A stretch of DNA of 64,000 nt from Pseudonocardiaceae bacterium (GTDB taxonomy: Bacteria; Actinomycetota; Actinomycetes; Mycobacteriales; Pseudonocardiaceae), in contig WHSZ01000006.1 of assembly GCA_009379845.1 (NCBI GenBank), positions 1 through 64,000 of the forward strand, given 5' to 3'. The translations under genes were made by a program, and so were the position numbers. This document shows positions 17,246-25,893 of this stretch, in pieces. How positions within the stretch are numbered: the stretch's first letter is position 1; each line of letters starts with the position of its first letter. The notes beneath the pieces are model-generated. The model saw only the letters and a program-made list of their open reading frames with translations. It made no database searches and was not told where the DNA came from.

Positions 17246-18232
17246 CTACGCACGGCCGCTGGCTGGTGGGAGGGCCATGTGCATCCGGACCGTTGTGCCG
17301 GTCGTCTGGTTGCGGATTTCGAAAAGGTCGCAGCATTGCCGTGCTATCCAGAGCCCGTGGCCTGAGACGGCGGATTGGGTTGGCGGGTTGTAGCCGGGGA
17401 AGGGTTTGTCGAATCCGGGGCCTCGGCTGATGACATCGCAGGCCAGGCGTGCGTCGGCGCGCCAGAGGCGGAGTTGGCCGGGACCGTCGCCGTGCTCGAT
17501 GGCGTTGGTCGTCACTTCGCTGACAGCGAAGACGAAGTCCTCCGTACGATCAGCTGGCAAGCCGTGCTGGGTGGCCAGGTTGCCGACCAGCCGGCGGACG
17601 TCGGCCAGGTCCTCGGCAGCGGCGGCTCGCTCGGCCAGCAGTTGGCCAGGCTCGCCGAGTTCCGTTGTGTCGAGTACCGCGCCGAGCTCCGCCGGATCCG
17701 TGTAGTCCTCGCTGGCGATGACGCCGTGCTCGACGGAGTACAGCTGGGGGTGCGTTCGTCGTGCCTGTTCGATCTCGGCGGGGGCAACGCGTCGGGCGTC
17801 ATAGAGACAGACCAGCCAGAGTGGTTGGTCGTTCAGCACGATGTTCATCGCGGCCTCTGCCCGGTGCCACTCGCGTCGCCGGAGCTCCCATGGCCCGTCG
17901 CACAGGGGTTCGCCGAGGGCACGTACCCGGTGCGCCTTGTGATGTTGGTGCACATACCGGCGGAACTCTTCGACGCGCTGGTCGGGCATGGCCACCCGCG
18001 GAGGCGATTCGTAGAACTCGATGCGATCGGCGTGCTCCCCGACGGCCGCGCGCACGGTCCGGATCGTGTCCTCGGTGGCGACGCACAGGACCGGTTCCCC
18101 GGCGCTCACGCCGTCCAGGGCGAACCGGCCGGCTGTGCTTGCCAATTCCTCCGCTGATCCGAACTCCAGCATCTGGTGAATCAGCCTGCCGGTATGTGCG
18201 CTGGGCGGCTGGCTCTGGCTGTCCGCCGTCAT
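17246..18232 (-). CDS. MEDS-domain sensor with RsbW-like HATPase domain
   Basis: A 328-residue protein in two parts. Residues 14-180 match the MEDS (DcmR sensory) domain, with HQMLEFGSAEELASTAGRF and later PLWLVCLYDARR. Residues 200-325 form an RsbW-type GHKL ATPase: N box EVTTNAIEHG, G1 box SRGPGFDKPF and G2 box SGHGLWIARQCCD. It should phosphorylate a STAS antagonist and bind a sigma factor, in response to a small ligand sensed by MEDS. The STAS gene follows it directly. This sensor architecture is common in streptomycete-like bacteria; the ligand is unknown. Confidence 0.85.
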   Translation of the reverse strand: MTADSQSQPPSAHTGRLIHQMLEFGSAEELASTAGRFALDGVSAGEPVLCVATEDTIRTVRAAVGEHADRIEFYESPPRVAMPDQRVEEFRRYVHQHHKAHRVRALGEPLCDGPWELRRREWHRAEAAMNIVLNDQPLWLVCLYDARRVAPAEIEQARRTHPQLYSVEHGVIASEDYTDPAELGAVLDTTELGEPGQLLAERAAAAEDLADVRRLVGNLATQHGLPADRTEDFVFAVSEVTTNAIEHGDGPGQLRLWRADARLACDVISRGPGFDKPFPGYNPPTQSAVSGHGLWIARQCCDLFEIRNQTTGTTVRMHMALPPASGRA

Positions 18233-18432
18233 TAATCTCCAACTTCGCGTCGGCCCGTGCTTCGGCTTGTGCGGGCGCTACCGGGCTCGCGAAATAGCCG
18301 GCCGAGTCCCGAGGGGACGTCCACCCCGCATCGCGCGAGACACGCGAGATCCTATGCCACGATCAGCATGATCGCAGTCCGTTGCCACATCCAGGACTGG
18401 TCCAAATTGGACATCGTGCGGGGCGTTGCGGT

Positions 18433-19920
18433 TTACGGTTGTCCGCCGGCATCGGTCCAGCAGTCCGCGCCATGGCAGTGGCTGAGTTGGCGCAGTGTGG
18501 CGTGGAGCTTGGCTCGCTGCCTGGCCGGCAGCGTGGCGTAGGTGTTGGTGAGCTGGTGGGGATCGCGGCGGCGGTCGTAGTAGCTGCGCCCGCCGGTGGC
18601 GTACTCGACATAGGTGATCGCCGGAGTGCGCAACGCGGCATAGCTGGGCGGGTTGCCGCTTCCCCTGGGTTGCTTGTCCGGGTCGTCGGGATCGGTGTTG
18701 GGCCCGTGGTGTTCGACGAGCGCGGCGGATTTCCATCCGGTGGCGGGCTTTCCGGTCAGGGGCGCCGCGAAGCTGTGCCCATCGATGCCGGGTGCCGGCG
18801 GTGCTCCGGCGAGCTCGGCGAATGTGGGTCGGAGATCGATGTTTTCCACCGGCTGCGGCACCGTTCGCCCTGCGGGCACGCCAGGGCCGGTGACGACCAG
18901 TGGCACCGTCGTGTCCGTTTCGAACGCGGTTCGCTTGCCTGGCGCGAGCCGGTGCTGGCCGAGGTGGAACCCGTTGTCGGAGGTGAACACGATGTGCGTG
19001 TTCGGCGCTTGACCCGTGGCGCGCAGGGTGTCCCGGAAGCGGCCGAGCATGTCGTCGACTGCCTGCAACGATTGGGCTCGCTTGCGGTAGGAACGGTCGA
19101 TGCTGGCTTGCTGCGCGGTCGGCAGGCGCGGTTGGTCACGCAGCCACGCTGGTTTGTCGGAGATATCCGCTTCGTTGAACGCGGGATCGCGCGGAGCGCG
19201 CAACCCGGGGAACGCATGCTCGTGGCGTGGCGCCGGGGTGGCGGGAACGTGCGGGACGTACGGCGCTACTTGGAGGAAAAACGGGCGGCCCGCCTCGGCG
19301 TTGCGGCGAATGAAGTCATCGCCCCTGCGGGCTAGGACGTCGGTGAGGTAGGCGCGAGGCCGCTCGCCGTGCCGGGTGATCCGGCCGTTCTCGTTGAGCG
19401 TGTAGTTGTACCCGTAGTAGCTGTCGCCGCCCACGACCCATCGTGTCCAGCCAGGCGGGACGTAGGGCCGCGTGCTGCCCCGCTTGTCGTGCGGGTAGTA
19501 GCCGTTGAGGTACTTGCCCATCAGCGCGGTCCGGTACCCGGCGTGCTGCAGCTGCGTGCCCACCGTTGAGGCCTGCTCGCCCCGATTGTGGAACACCGCG
19601 GATCCGCCGTCCGGGGGCTGATTGGTGATCACACCGGTGTTGTGCGGGTACTTACCGGTCAGCATCGATGCGCGGGACGGGCAGCACAGCGAGTCGGTGA
19701 CCGTGTAGTTGGTGAAACTGACGCCATGGCGCTGCATCTGGCGCACGTGCGGCATGAACCGCAGCAGGCTCGTGTCCATGTCATCCACCATCACGAACAC
19801 GATGTTCGGCCGCTTTCCGGCGGGGGAAGCTTCGGGCGGGCCGTTCGCCGTGCAGCCGACCAGCGAGGCGACCAGCATCATCACCATCAAGGGGCCGGTG
19901 ACCGAGCGCGGCAACGACAT
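18433..19920 (-). CDS. secreted lipoprotein sulfatase
   Basis: A 495-residue sulfatase. The first 23 residues form a lipoprotein signal ending LVASLVGC (lipidated Cys23). The mature part begins RPNIVFVMVDDMD, with the calcium-binding Asp pair. C79-C-P-S-R is the formylglycine signature (CxPSR), so Cys79 would be converted by a formylglycine-generating enzyme, which is not in the window. A late SDNGFHLGQH is also typical. The start at 19920 is preferred because it opens the signal peptide and has AAGGGAG upstream; a start 10 codons earlier lacks a ribosome site. It should cleave sulfate esters outside the membrane. Confidence 0.85.
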   Translation of the reverse strand: MSLPRSVTGPLMVMMLVASLVGCTANGPPEASPAGKRPNIVFVMVDDMDTSLLRFMPHVRQMQRHGVSFTNYTVTDSLCCPSRASMLTGKYPHNTGVITNQPPDGGSAVFHNRGEQASTVGTQLQHAGYRTALMGKYLNGYYPHDKRGSTRPYVPPGWTRWVVGGDSYYGYNYTLNENGRITRHGERPRAYLTDVLARRGDDFIRRNAEAGRPFFLQVAPYVPHVPATPAPRHEHAFPGLRAPRDPAFNEADISDKPAWLRDQPRLPTAQQASIDRSYRKRAQSLQAVDDMLGRFRDTLRATGQAPNTHIVFTSDNGFHLGQHRLAPGKRTAFETDTTVPLVVTGPGVPAGRTVPQPVENIDLRPTFAELAGAPPAPGIDGHSFAAPLTGKPATGWKSAALVEHHGPNTDPDDPDKQPRGSGNPPSYAALRTPAITYVEYATGGRSYYDRRRDPHQLTNTYATLPARQRAKLHATLRQLSHCHGADCWTDAGGQP

Positions 19921-20066
19921 CGCTCCCTTGTACGGGCGTGCACCATCCACCAGTGGCCGGGCAGCGCGCCGACCGTCTCACCGTCGCTCCTGGGATCCGG
20001 CCGTCGCCGCGACCACGGCGCCGCCTCAACCCTAAACCGCTCGCCGAGGTGGCTGGGTACCTGGCG

Positions 20067-20363
20067 TCAGTGCTCGTCGTAGTGACCGTTGTGTGCGGCG
20101 TGCCGGTGGCCATCGTGCACGTAGTCGACGTGGTCGCGGTGTGGTACCGCGACATGGCCGCAACCGTCACCGTGTACGTGCTGATGTCCGTCGTGGGCGG
20201 TGTGCTCGGCCGGTTCGCACTCGTCGTAGTGGTCGTCGTGAGCGCGGTGCAGGTGCCCGTCGTGTAGGTAGTCGGTGTGGTCGCTATGTGGAATGGCGAC
20301 GTGGCCGCAGCCGTCGCCGTGCACGTGGTCGTGGCCGGTGTGTTCAGTATGCGCGGTGGTCAT
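20067..20363 (-). CDS. His-rich metal-binding protein with two tandem repeats
   Basis: A 98-residue protein with 27 histidines. Two repeats of about 48 residues each contain HVHGDGCGHVA-PH, then D(Y)-HDGH and HYDE. The pattern GCGHVAxPHxDHxDY suggests cooperative binding of zinc or nickel; no enzyme domain or signal is seen. The ATG at 20363 is chosen because repeats start right after it; a GTG 4 codons earlier sits very close to GGAGG and is an alternative. It lies divergent from the broken Fur/Zur gene, so a zinc-buffer or chaperone role in metal homeostasis is inferred. Confidence 0.65.
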   Translation of the reverse strand: MTTAHTEHTGHDHVHGDGCGHVAIPHSDHTDYLHDGHLHRAHDDHYDECEPAEHTAHDGHQHVHGDGCGHVAVPHRDHVDYVHDGHRHAAHNGHYDEH

Positions 20364-20610
20364 GGGCGAGCTCACTTCCTCCGAGATGACAGCCTGTATT
20401 CGATGCTCGAGTGCAACCGCTATGCGAGTGCTGGTCGGCTCCCGAACGTCGCAAAACATTAGCTTATGTGCATGGATCGCGCGCGCGTAATACGGCGATA
20501 GAAGACCAAATGCCACCAACGGATGACGATCTGCGGACCGCGCGGGGCTCGATGGACGCGGTATTTAGCCATGCTCGGTACCGCGAGATGCCGGTGCGGA
20601 TTCTATCTGA

Positions 20611-20631
20611 CAATGAAAATCGTTAACCTGT
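20611..20631. promoter_or_regulatory. candidate Zur/Fur box before the regulator gene
   Basis: CAATGAAAATCGTTAACCTGT shares 15 of 21 positions with the better box at 48275-48295 and resembles actinobacterial Zur boxes in its left half. It ends 4 bases before the regulator ATG at 20636, fitting autoregulation. Its right half is poorly conserved, so the call is tentative. Confidence 0.4.
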
Positions 20632-20635
20632 AAAT

Positions 20636-21045
20636 ATGGTTGGCGTGCAGGAGGATCGCCGTCGACGGGCCAGCGCGAGGGAGCGTGCGTTGGTCGCGGT
20701 GCTGGCAGAGGGCACGTCGTTTCGGCCGGTCCGACAGCTTCACGGCGCGCTGCGGCGGCGCGGGCTAACGATTAGCCTAAGTACGGTGTATCGGCGGCTG
20801 GCCGTGTTGCTGCAGGATGGCCAGGTGGACCTGGTCTACGGCGCGAATGGGAAGCTCGGTACCGGCTGCATCGGTCGCGCGGGCGCCAGCACCATCTGAT
20901 CTGCCAGCGATGCCAAGACGTGACCGAGGTGGATGCCGGTGAGCTGATGGACTGGGTCGGCGACGTCGCGGCGTATCATGGCTTCTCCGACCTGGAGGTG
21001 CGCGCCGCGATTCTCGGTGTATACCGGATATGTCAGCGGTCGTAG
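20636..21045 (+). pseudogene. Fur/Zur-family metalloregulator interrupted by a one-base frameshift
   Basis: The first 74 codons encode a Fur-family winged helix (VRQLHGALRRRGLTISLSTVYRRLAVLLQDGQ), read to about 20857. The frame then diverges and stops after 87 codons. From 20860 another frame continues with YRLHRSRGRQHHLICQRCQDVTEV, the Fur dimerisation/zinc region with its CxxC, to a stop at 21045. Restoring one base after 20857 would give one protein of about 136 residues. The gene sits next to a His-rich protein and the metallophore genes, so zinc (Zur) is the most likely effector. Real mutation and sequencing error cannot be separated here. Confidence 0.75.
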
Positions 21046-22572
21046 CGGTCCTGTGCGCGGATGGCTCGCCAGGCAACGAGCACCGCGACGAACGACACGC
21101 CCGCGATGGCCAGTGCCAAAGTGGACAGCCCGGACATGAACGCCGAGTGGGCAGCCGAGGTCAGCCCCGCACGCGCGGCGGGTGGTGCCAGCTCGGCCAG
21201 CCGATCGAACTGTCCGGCGTCGATGGCTTGGTAGACCTCGGCGGCCCGCGCCGGGTTGACTCCGAGCTCGGCAAGTCGCGTGGCTGGTAGGTCGGCGTGG
21301 ATGCGCGCGGACAGCAACGCTCCGAATGCGGCGACACCGCCGGCGGTGCCCAGCGGGAAGAAGGTGTTCGCCATCCCGGAGGCCATGCCGGAGCGGTGCG
21401 GGGGAACCACGCTGACGGCGGTACCGAGCAGGGGAGGGAAGGAGAGCCCCGCGCCGAGTCCGAACAACGCCAGTGCGGGCAGCGCCGCGAGCCACGAACC
21501 GCCCGGCTGCGCAAGCAGCAGCGCGACAGCACCGGCGCCGATCAACACGAAGCCGAGCGCGATCACCGCGTTGCTTGGCAGGCGCTTCTGCAGTGTTCCG
21601 GACACCGAGGCCGCGAGCATGATCAGGACGGTCATGGGCAGCAGTTGCAGGCCGGCCTCGGTCGGGTCGGAGCCGAGTATGCCTTGCAGCCAGAGGACCA
21701 GGAACGGCATCAGGCCCAACGTGGTGACGCGGGCGCAGAAGCTCAGTGCCATGCTGGCGGTGAACGACGGGATGCGGAACAGCCGGAGATCGATGAGCGC
21801 GTGCTCCCCGCGGTGGCGTTGCAGCAGCACGAATCCGGCCAGCAGTATCCCGCTGGCGAGCCATGCGGCGAGCACGCCGCCGCTGCCCCAGCCGGCATCC
21901 GGCCCGGCCAGCAACGCGTAAGTTGAGGGCGAACAGGCCGGCACAGGCGAGCAGGGCCCCGGTACCGTCGATGCGCGTCGAGGAGTCCCGTGCCGAGGAT
22001 GGTTCCCGCAGCACGAGCACGGTGCCGATCAGGATCAGCGCCCCGAGCGGCAGGTTGATGAAGAAGATCCAGCGCCATCCCCAGGTGTCCACCAGCAGCC
22101 CGCCGAGGGTCGGTCCGATGGCTACGGCGGCACCGCCGGCCGCACTGAAAATCCCGATCGCGTGGTCGCGGGCTTGCCCCTGATAGACGCCGGCGATCAG
22201 GGCGACGGCGGTGGCCATTACCAGGGCGCCGCAGGCCCCTTGGAGTGCACGGAAAATTACCAGCCAGGTGGTGTCCGGCGCGAGTCCACACGCGAGGGAA
22301 GCAGCCGTGAACCCGGCGATTCCGATGCCGAAGATGCCGCGCCTGCCGAGCCGGTCCGACGCCGACCCGGCCGGCAACAGGAGAGCGGCGAACGCGAGGG
22401 AGTAGGCGTTGATCGTCCACTGTGCACTCGCCAGCGAGCTACCGAACTCCGCGCCGATGCGGGGCAGCGCGATCGCGACGACGTTGATGTCCAGCGTCAT
22501 CATGACACCGGCGAGGCTTGCCAGCGTGACGGTCCAGCGGCGGGTGGCCCGGGTGACTTCGGCGTGGATCAT
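21033..22572 (-). pseudogene. MFS drug/metallophore exporter (EmrB/QacA type) with a frameshift
   Basis: The N-terminal part (22572 down to about 21921) encodes MTLDINVVAIALPRIG, the loop SDRLGRRGIFG and six helices, ending FALNL. The remaining helices are encoded from 21920 to 21033 in another frame, starting YALLAGPDAGWG. Removing one base of the TT at 21920-21924 (minus-strand AACTTAC to AACTAC) would restore one protein of about 512 residues with 14 helices. The ATG overlaps the stop of the ABC ATPase gene. In staphylopine-type systems an MFS protein exports the metallophore while an Opp importer takes it back; the same pairing is seen here. Confidence 0.75.
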
Positions 22573-24095
22573 GTCGCCTCTCGGATCGGTGCCTCGTCGG
22601 CGGGGCTGGCTGTTACCAGCCAGGTTGCGTCGACGAGGGTTTGGGCTGCGTCCGTTGTGGGGTTGTTCAGCACGTCGGTAGTGGACCCCGATTCGACGAG
22701 TGCGCCCTCGTGCAGCACGCCGATCCGCTCGGCGTGCTGGGCCGCGAGGGTCAGGTCGTGGGTGATCAGTACGACGGACAGGCCCAGCTCGTGGCGAAGC
22801 TCGTCCAGCACGGTCAGCACGCCCGCGGCGATATCCGGGTCGAGGGCGGAGGTGATCTCGTCGCATACCAGCACGCTGGGCGCGGCGGCCAGCGCTCGCG
22901 CCAGATTCACCCGCTGGCGCTGGCCACCGGAGAGCTCCGCGGGCCGCCGGTCGCGGTAGGTGCTGGACAGCGACACGAGCTCGAGCAGCCGGTCTGCTTC
23001 CCTGTCGGCATCGGGGGCGCGAAAGCCGCGCAACCGGCGCAGCGGGCGGCGTAGCGCATCGGCCACCGTTTCGGCGGGATTTAGCGCGTCCGCCGAGTGC
23101 TGGGCGACCAGGGCGATCCGTCGCCGCTGTGCGGGACTGCGCCGGTGAGCGTGCGGATCGATCCGGGCACCGTCGAGTTCGAGCCGGCCGGTAACCCGTT
23201 GCTGGAGCCCAACCAGGCAGCGAGCCAGCGTGGTCTTGCCAGCCCCGGAGGCTCCGATAAGCGCGAACGAGCCACCGGCTGGCAACCGGAAGGACACCTC
23301 GCGCAGGGCAAGTTGTCGACCGTGCCACGCGCCGAGTCCCGCTACCTCCAGCCGGATGGGACCGCTGCCCGCCGAGTGTGCCGATCCAGTAAGCGGAGGC
23401 GATGGCAATACCTCGTCCGGCGGGCCGTGCGCGGTGATACAGCCATCGTCCATACGTGCCACCCGATCCGACAGCGCCTGCACGAGCGCGTGGTCGTGGC
23501 TGATCAGCACCGCCGCGGTATCGGTGCGGCGGAACAGATCGTCAAGCAGCGACCGGAGCTGGAGCGCGAGCCGGGCATCCAGCCCGTTGGTTGGCTCGTC
23601 GAGCACCAACAACCGCGGGCGCCGCACGAGCACCCTGGCGAGCGCGACGCGCTGGGCCTGCCCGCCGGATAGCTGATGCGGGTACCGGCGAAGAAAAGAC
23701 CGGTCGTCCGAAAGGCCCAACTCCCGCAGGATCGTGCCGAGCTCGGCGCCACCGGCTGCCTCCCGGAGCTGGCTGCCGATCCGGCGAGTGGGGTGCAGCG
23801 CGGACGCCGGATCCTGGCCGAGGTAGCCGAGGATCGAACCGCGAACCTGGCGGCAACCGTCGGTGCCGAACGGGTCGTGCCCCGCGATCTCGACGTGGCC
23901 AGCGACCCGTTCGAGCCCAGGGCGGACGTGACCAAGCAGGGCCAGGCCGGCCGTGGTCTTCCCGGCGCCGGAGCGTCCGACAAGCCCCAGCACCTGTCCG
24001 GCGCGCACCGTCAAGTCCACATTGGACACCACAGGCGTGCCGCCGGTGTCCGGTCGTATGGTGAGGCCGCGCACCGCTGCCAGAACGGGGTTCAC
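22569..24095 (-). CDS. Opp/Dpp-type ABC importer, fused double ATPase subunit
   Basis: A 508-residue protein holding two complete ATPase domains. Domain 1 (1-235) has GRSGAGKTT, LSGGQAQRVALAR and LLVLDEPTNGLD; domain 2 (260-490) has GASGAGKTT, LSGGQRQRVNLAR and LVCDEITSALD. This corresponds to DppD plus DppF, or CntD plus CntF, in one chain. It powers the two permeases encoded just upstream. It overlaps both its neighbours by ATGA. Family members import peptides, nickel or metal-metallophore complexes; the setting favours the last. Confidence 0.85.
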   Translation of the reverse strand: MNPVLAAVRGLTIRPDTGGTPVVSNVDLTVRAGQVLGLVGRSGAGKTTAGLALLGHVRPGLERVAGHVEIAGHDPFGTDGCRQVRGSILGYLGQDPASALHPTRRIGSQLREAAGGAELGTILRELGLSDDRSFLRRYPHQLSGGQAQRVALARVLVRRPRLLVLDEPTNGLDARLALQLRSLLDDLFRRTDTAAVLISHDHALVQALSDRVARMDDGCITAHGPPDEVLPSPPLTGSAHSAGSGPIRLEVAGLGAWHGRQLALREVSFRLPAGGSFALIGASGAGKTTLARCLVGLQQRVTGRLELDGARIDPHAHRRSPAQRRRIALVAQHSADALNPAETVADALRRPLRRLRGFRAPDADREADRLLELVSLSSTYRDRRPAELSGGQRQRVNLARALAAAPSVLVCDEITSALDPDIAAGVLTVLDELRHELGLSVVLITHDLTLAAQHAERIGVLHEGALVESGSTTDVLNNPTTDAAQTLVDATWLVTASPADEAPIREAT

Positions 24096-24928
24096 GCCGC
24101 GCCTCCCCTGGCGAGCAAGTCGGCAATGCCGTCGGCGAGCAGGTTGACCGAGACCGTGAACAGCACCAGCAACACCGCGGGCGCGAGGAACGGCGACATG
24201 GTCAGCGTCGCGCCGTCCAGGTTCTCCGCGACCATACGTCCCCAGTTCGCCGCGGGTGCGGGTTGGCCGAGCCCCAGAAAGCCCGCTGTCGCGGTGAGAT
24301 ACACCGCCGTGACGAATCGCAATCCGGACTCGGCCAGTACCGGACGCGCGATCGCGGGCAGCACATCACGCCGGAGAATGTGCCACCAGCCATCACCGCG
24401 CGCTCGCGCGACGTCGACGTAATCCGCCCGAGCCACCCGGTGGGTCGCAGCGCGTACCACGCGGGTCGTGGTGGGCGTCGTGACGAGCGCGACGGCGAGC
24501 AGCACGGCGAGATCGCTGCCCGGCAGGCCAGTTGCCAGCAGCAACAGCAGCAGTATCGGCGGAAGCACGAGCAGCACGTCGACCACTCGCATCAGCAGTT
24601 CGCCGGCACGGTGCCGCACCGAGCCAAGTGCTACCCCGAGCACCAGCCCGCCCGCGGTGGCCAGCGCCGTCGCGCCGACCGCGAGGCCCACCACGACTCG
24701 TCCGCCGTGCAGCACCCGATCCAGCACATCCCGCCCGAGACCGTCGGTGCCGAGCGGATGTGGCCAGGACGAGCCCTGGTACGGCCCACCGACCTGCTCG
24801 GCCGGCTGGCCGGCGAACAGCGGGCCGAGCAACGCCAGCGCGGTGACGCCGCCCGCGAGTACGGCGGCCGTGTACAGCACCCAGCGCGCGCGGATGACCT
24901 TCGCCGCGCCTGTCGTTCCGGCGTTCAC
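24092..24928 (-). CDS. Opp/Dpp-type ABC importer permease (DppC/CntC-like)
   Basis: A 278-residue inner-membrane permease with an N-terminal anchor helix, the region QPAEQVGGPYQGSSWPHPLGTDGLGRDVLDRVL typical of DppC proteins (split across residues 40-70), and the EAA-like loop DYVDVARARGDGWWHILRRDVLPA. It forms the channel with the DppB-like partner. Start and stop overlap neighbouring genes by 4 bases, indicating a tight operon. Confidence 0.85.
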   Translation of the reverse strand: MNAGTTGAAKVIRARWVLYTAAVLAGGVTALALLGPLFAGQPAEQVGGPYQGSSWPHPLGTDGLGRDVLDRVLHGGRVVVGLAVGATALATAGGLVLGVALGSVRHRAGELLMRVVDVLLVLPPILLLLLLATGLPGSDLAVLLAVALVTTPTTTRVVRAATHRVARADYVDVARARGDGWWHILRRDVLPAIARPVLAESGLRFVTAVYLTATAGFLGLGQPAPAANWGRMVAENLDGATLTMSPFLAPAVLLVLFTVSVNLLADGIADLLARGGAA

Positions 24929-25893
24929 GGCCGGCCCCCGGTAGCCGGATCGAGTGCCCGCGCCACGATGTCACCGAGCAGCAGCGCGACCAGCGTGACG
25001 GCGGCGAGGGTGAGCGCGATGCCCTGCACCAGTGGCACGTCTCGCCCCGCGACGGCGGACTGCAGTTCGTTACCGATCCCTGGATAGTCGAACAGGGTCT
25101 CCACCACGACGGCGCCACCGACGATCGTGCCGAGCCCGATCGAGATCACCTGGGTCGCCGGTCCCAGCGCGGCAGGGAGCACGTGCCGCAGCACCAACTT
25201 CGGGCCACGTACACCCGCCAGCCGCGCGGCTTCGAGGTATGGCGAGCCCGCCACATTGGCGACACCGGCCCGCACCAGGCGGGTCGCCGCACCCAGCGAC
25301 ACCACCAGCAAACTGGCCACCGGCAGCAGCAGAGCTTGCGGGTCGTCGAGAACCGATCCGCCGATCGGGGCGATCGAGACGGCGGGCAGCCACCCCAGCC
25401 ACACGGCGAACACCGCGAGCAACAGCCCGCCGGTGAGAAACTCCGGCACACCCAGCATCGAGACGGTGGCCACCAAGATCACGCGGTCCGCCCGCCTGCC
25501 ACGCCGACCACTCGCCGAGCCCAGTCCGGCGATCGTGCCCAGTGTCAGCGACAGCGGGATCAGCAGCAGGTATACGGCGAGCGCCAACAACACGCTATTC
25601 CCGAGCCGCTCGGTGATCACGTCCGTCACCGGTCGGCCGCCGGTGTAGGAAGGGCCGAGATCACCGTGCAACGCCCCACCAATCCACTCCAGATAGCGCT
25701 GGGGCGCGGGCCGGTCGAGCCCGAGCTGCGTTCGCACCTCGGCGCGCTGGGCGGGGCTGGCGTGCTGTCCCGCGACCGCTGAGACGGCGTCACCGGGCAG
25801 CAGTTCGGTCCCCGCGAAGATCACGACGGACAGCACAGCCAAGGTGGCGACCATGCCGGCCAGCCGGGTGAGCAGCAAACGCCTCCAGATCAC
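24925..25893 (-). CDS. Opp/Dpp-type ABC importer permease (DppB/CntB-like)
   Basis: A 322-residue permease. It starts with a signal-anchor helix, then LGLDRPAPQRYLEWIGGALHGDLGPSY, the DppB hallmark region, and the EAA loop SPYLEAARLAGVRGPKLVLRHVLPAAL. The last segment VVETLFDYPGIGNEL is also diagnostic. I chose GTG at 25893 because it overlaps the binding-protein stop as GTGA and opens directly on the first helix. It forms the membrane channel with the DppC-like protein. Confidence 0.85.
   Translation of the reverse strand: MIWRRLLLTRLAGMVATLAVLSVVIFAGTELLPGDAVSAVAGQHASPAQRAEVRTQLGLDRPAPQRYLEWIGGALHGDLGPSYTGGRPVTDVITERLGNSVLLALAVYLLLIPLSLTLGTIAGLGSASGRRGRRADRVILVATVSMLGVPEFLTGGLLLAVFAVWLGWLPAVSIAPIGGSVLDDPQALLLPVASLLVVSLGAATRLVRAGVANVAGSPYLEAARLAGVRGPKLVLRHVLPAALGPATQVISIGLGTIVGGAVVVETLFDYPGIGNELQSAVAGRDVPLVQGIALTLAAVTLVALLLGDIVARALDPATGGRP

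Noticed and set aside
20411-20626. A 71-codon plus-strand frame between the His-rich and Fur genes
   Set aside because: There is no ribosome site or family motif, and it overlaps the promoter region and Zur-like box.
20836-23328. A single 830-codon minus-strand gene
   Set aside because: Only its middle part (about 21921-22572) carries MFS homology; the rest is out-of-frame reading of the ABC ATPase and of the second half of the frameshifted exporter.
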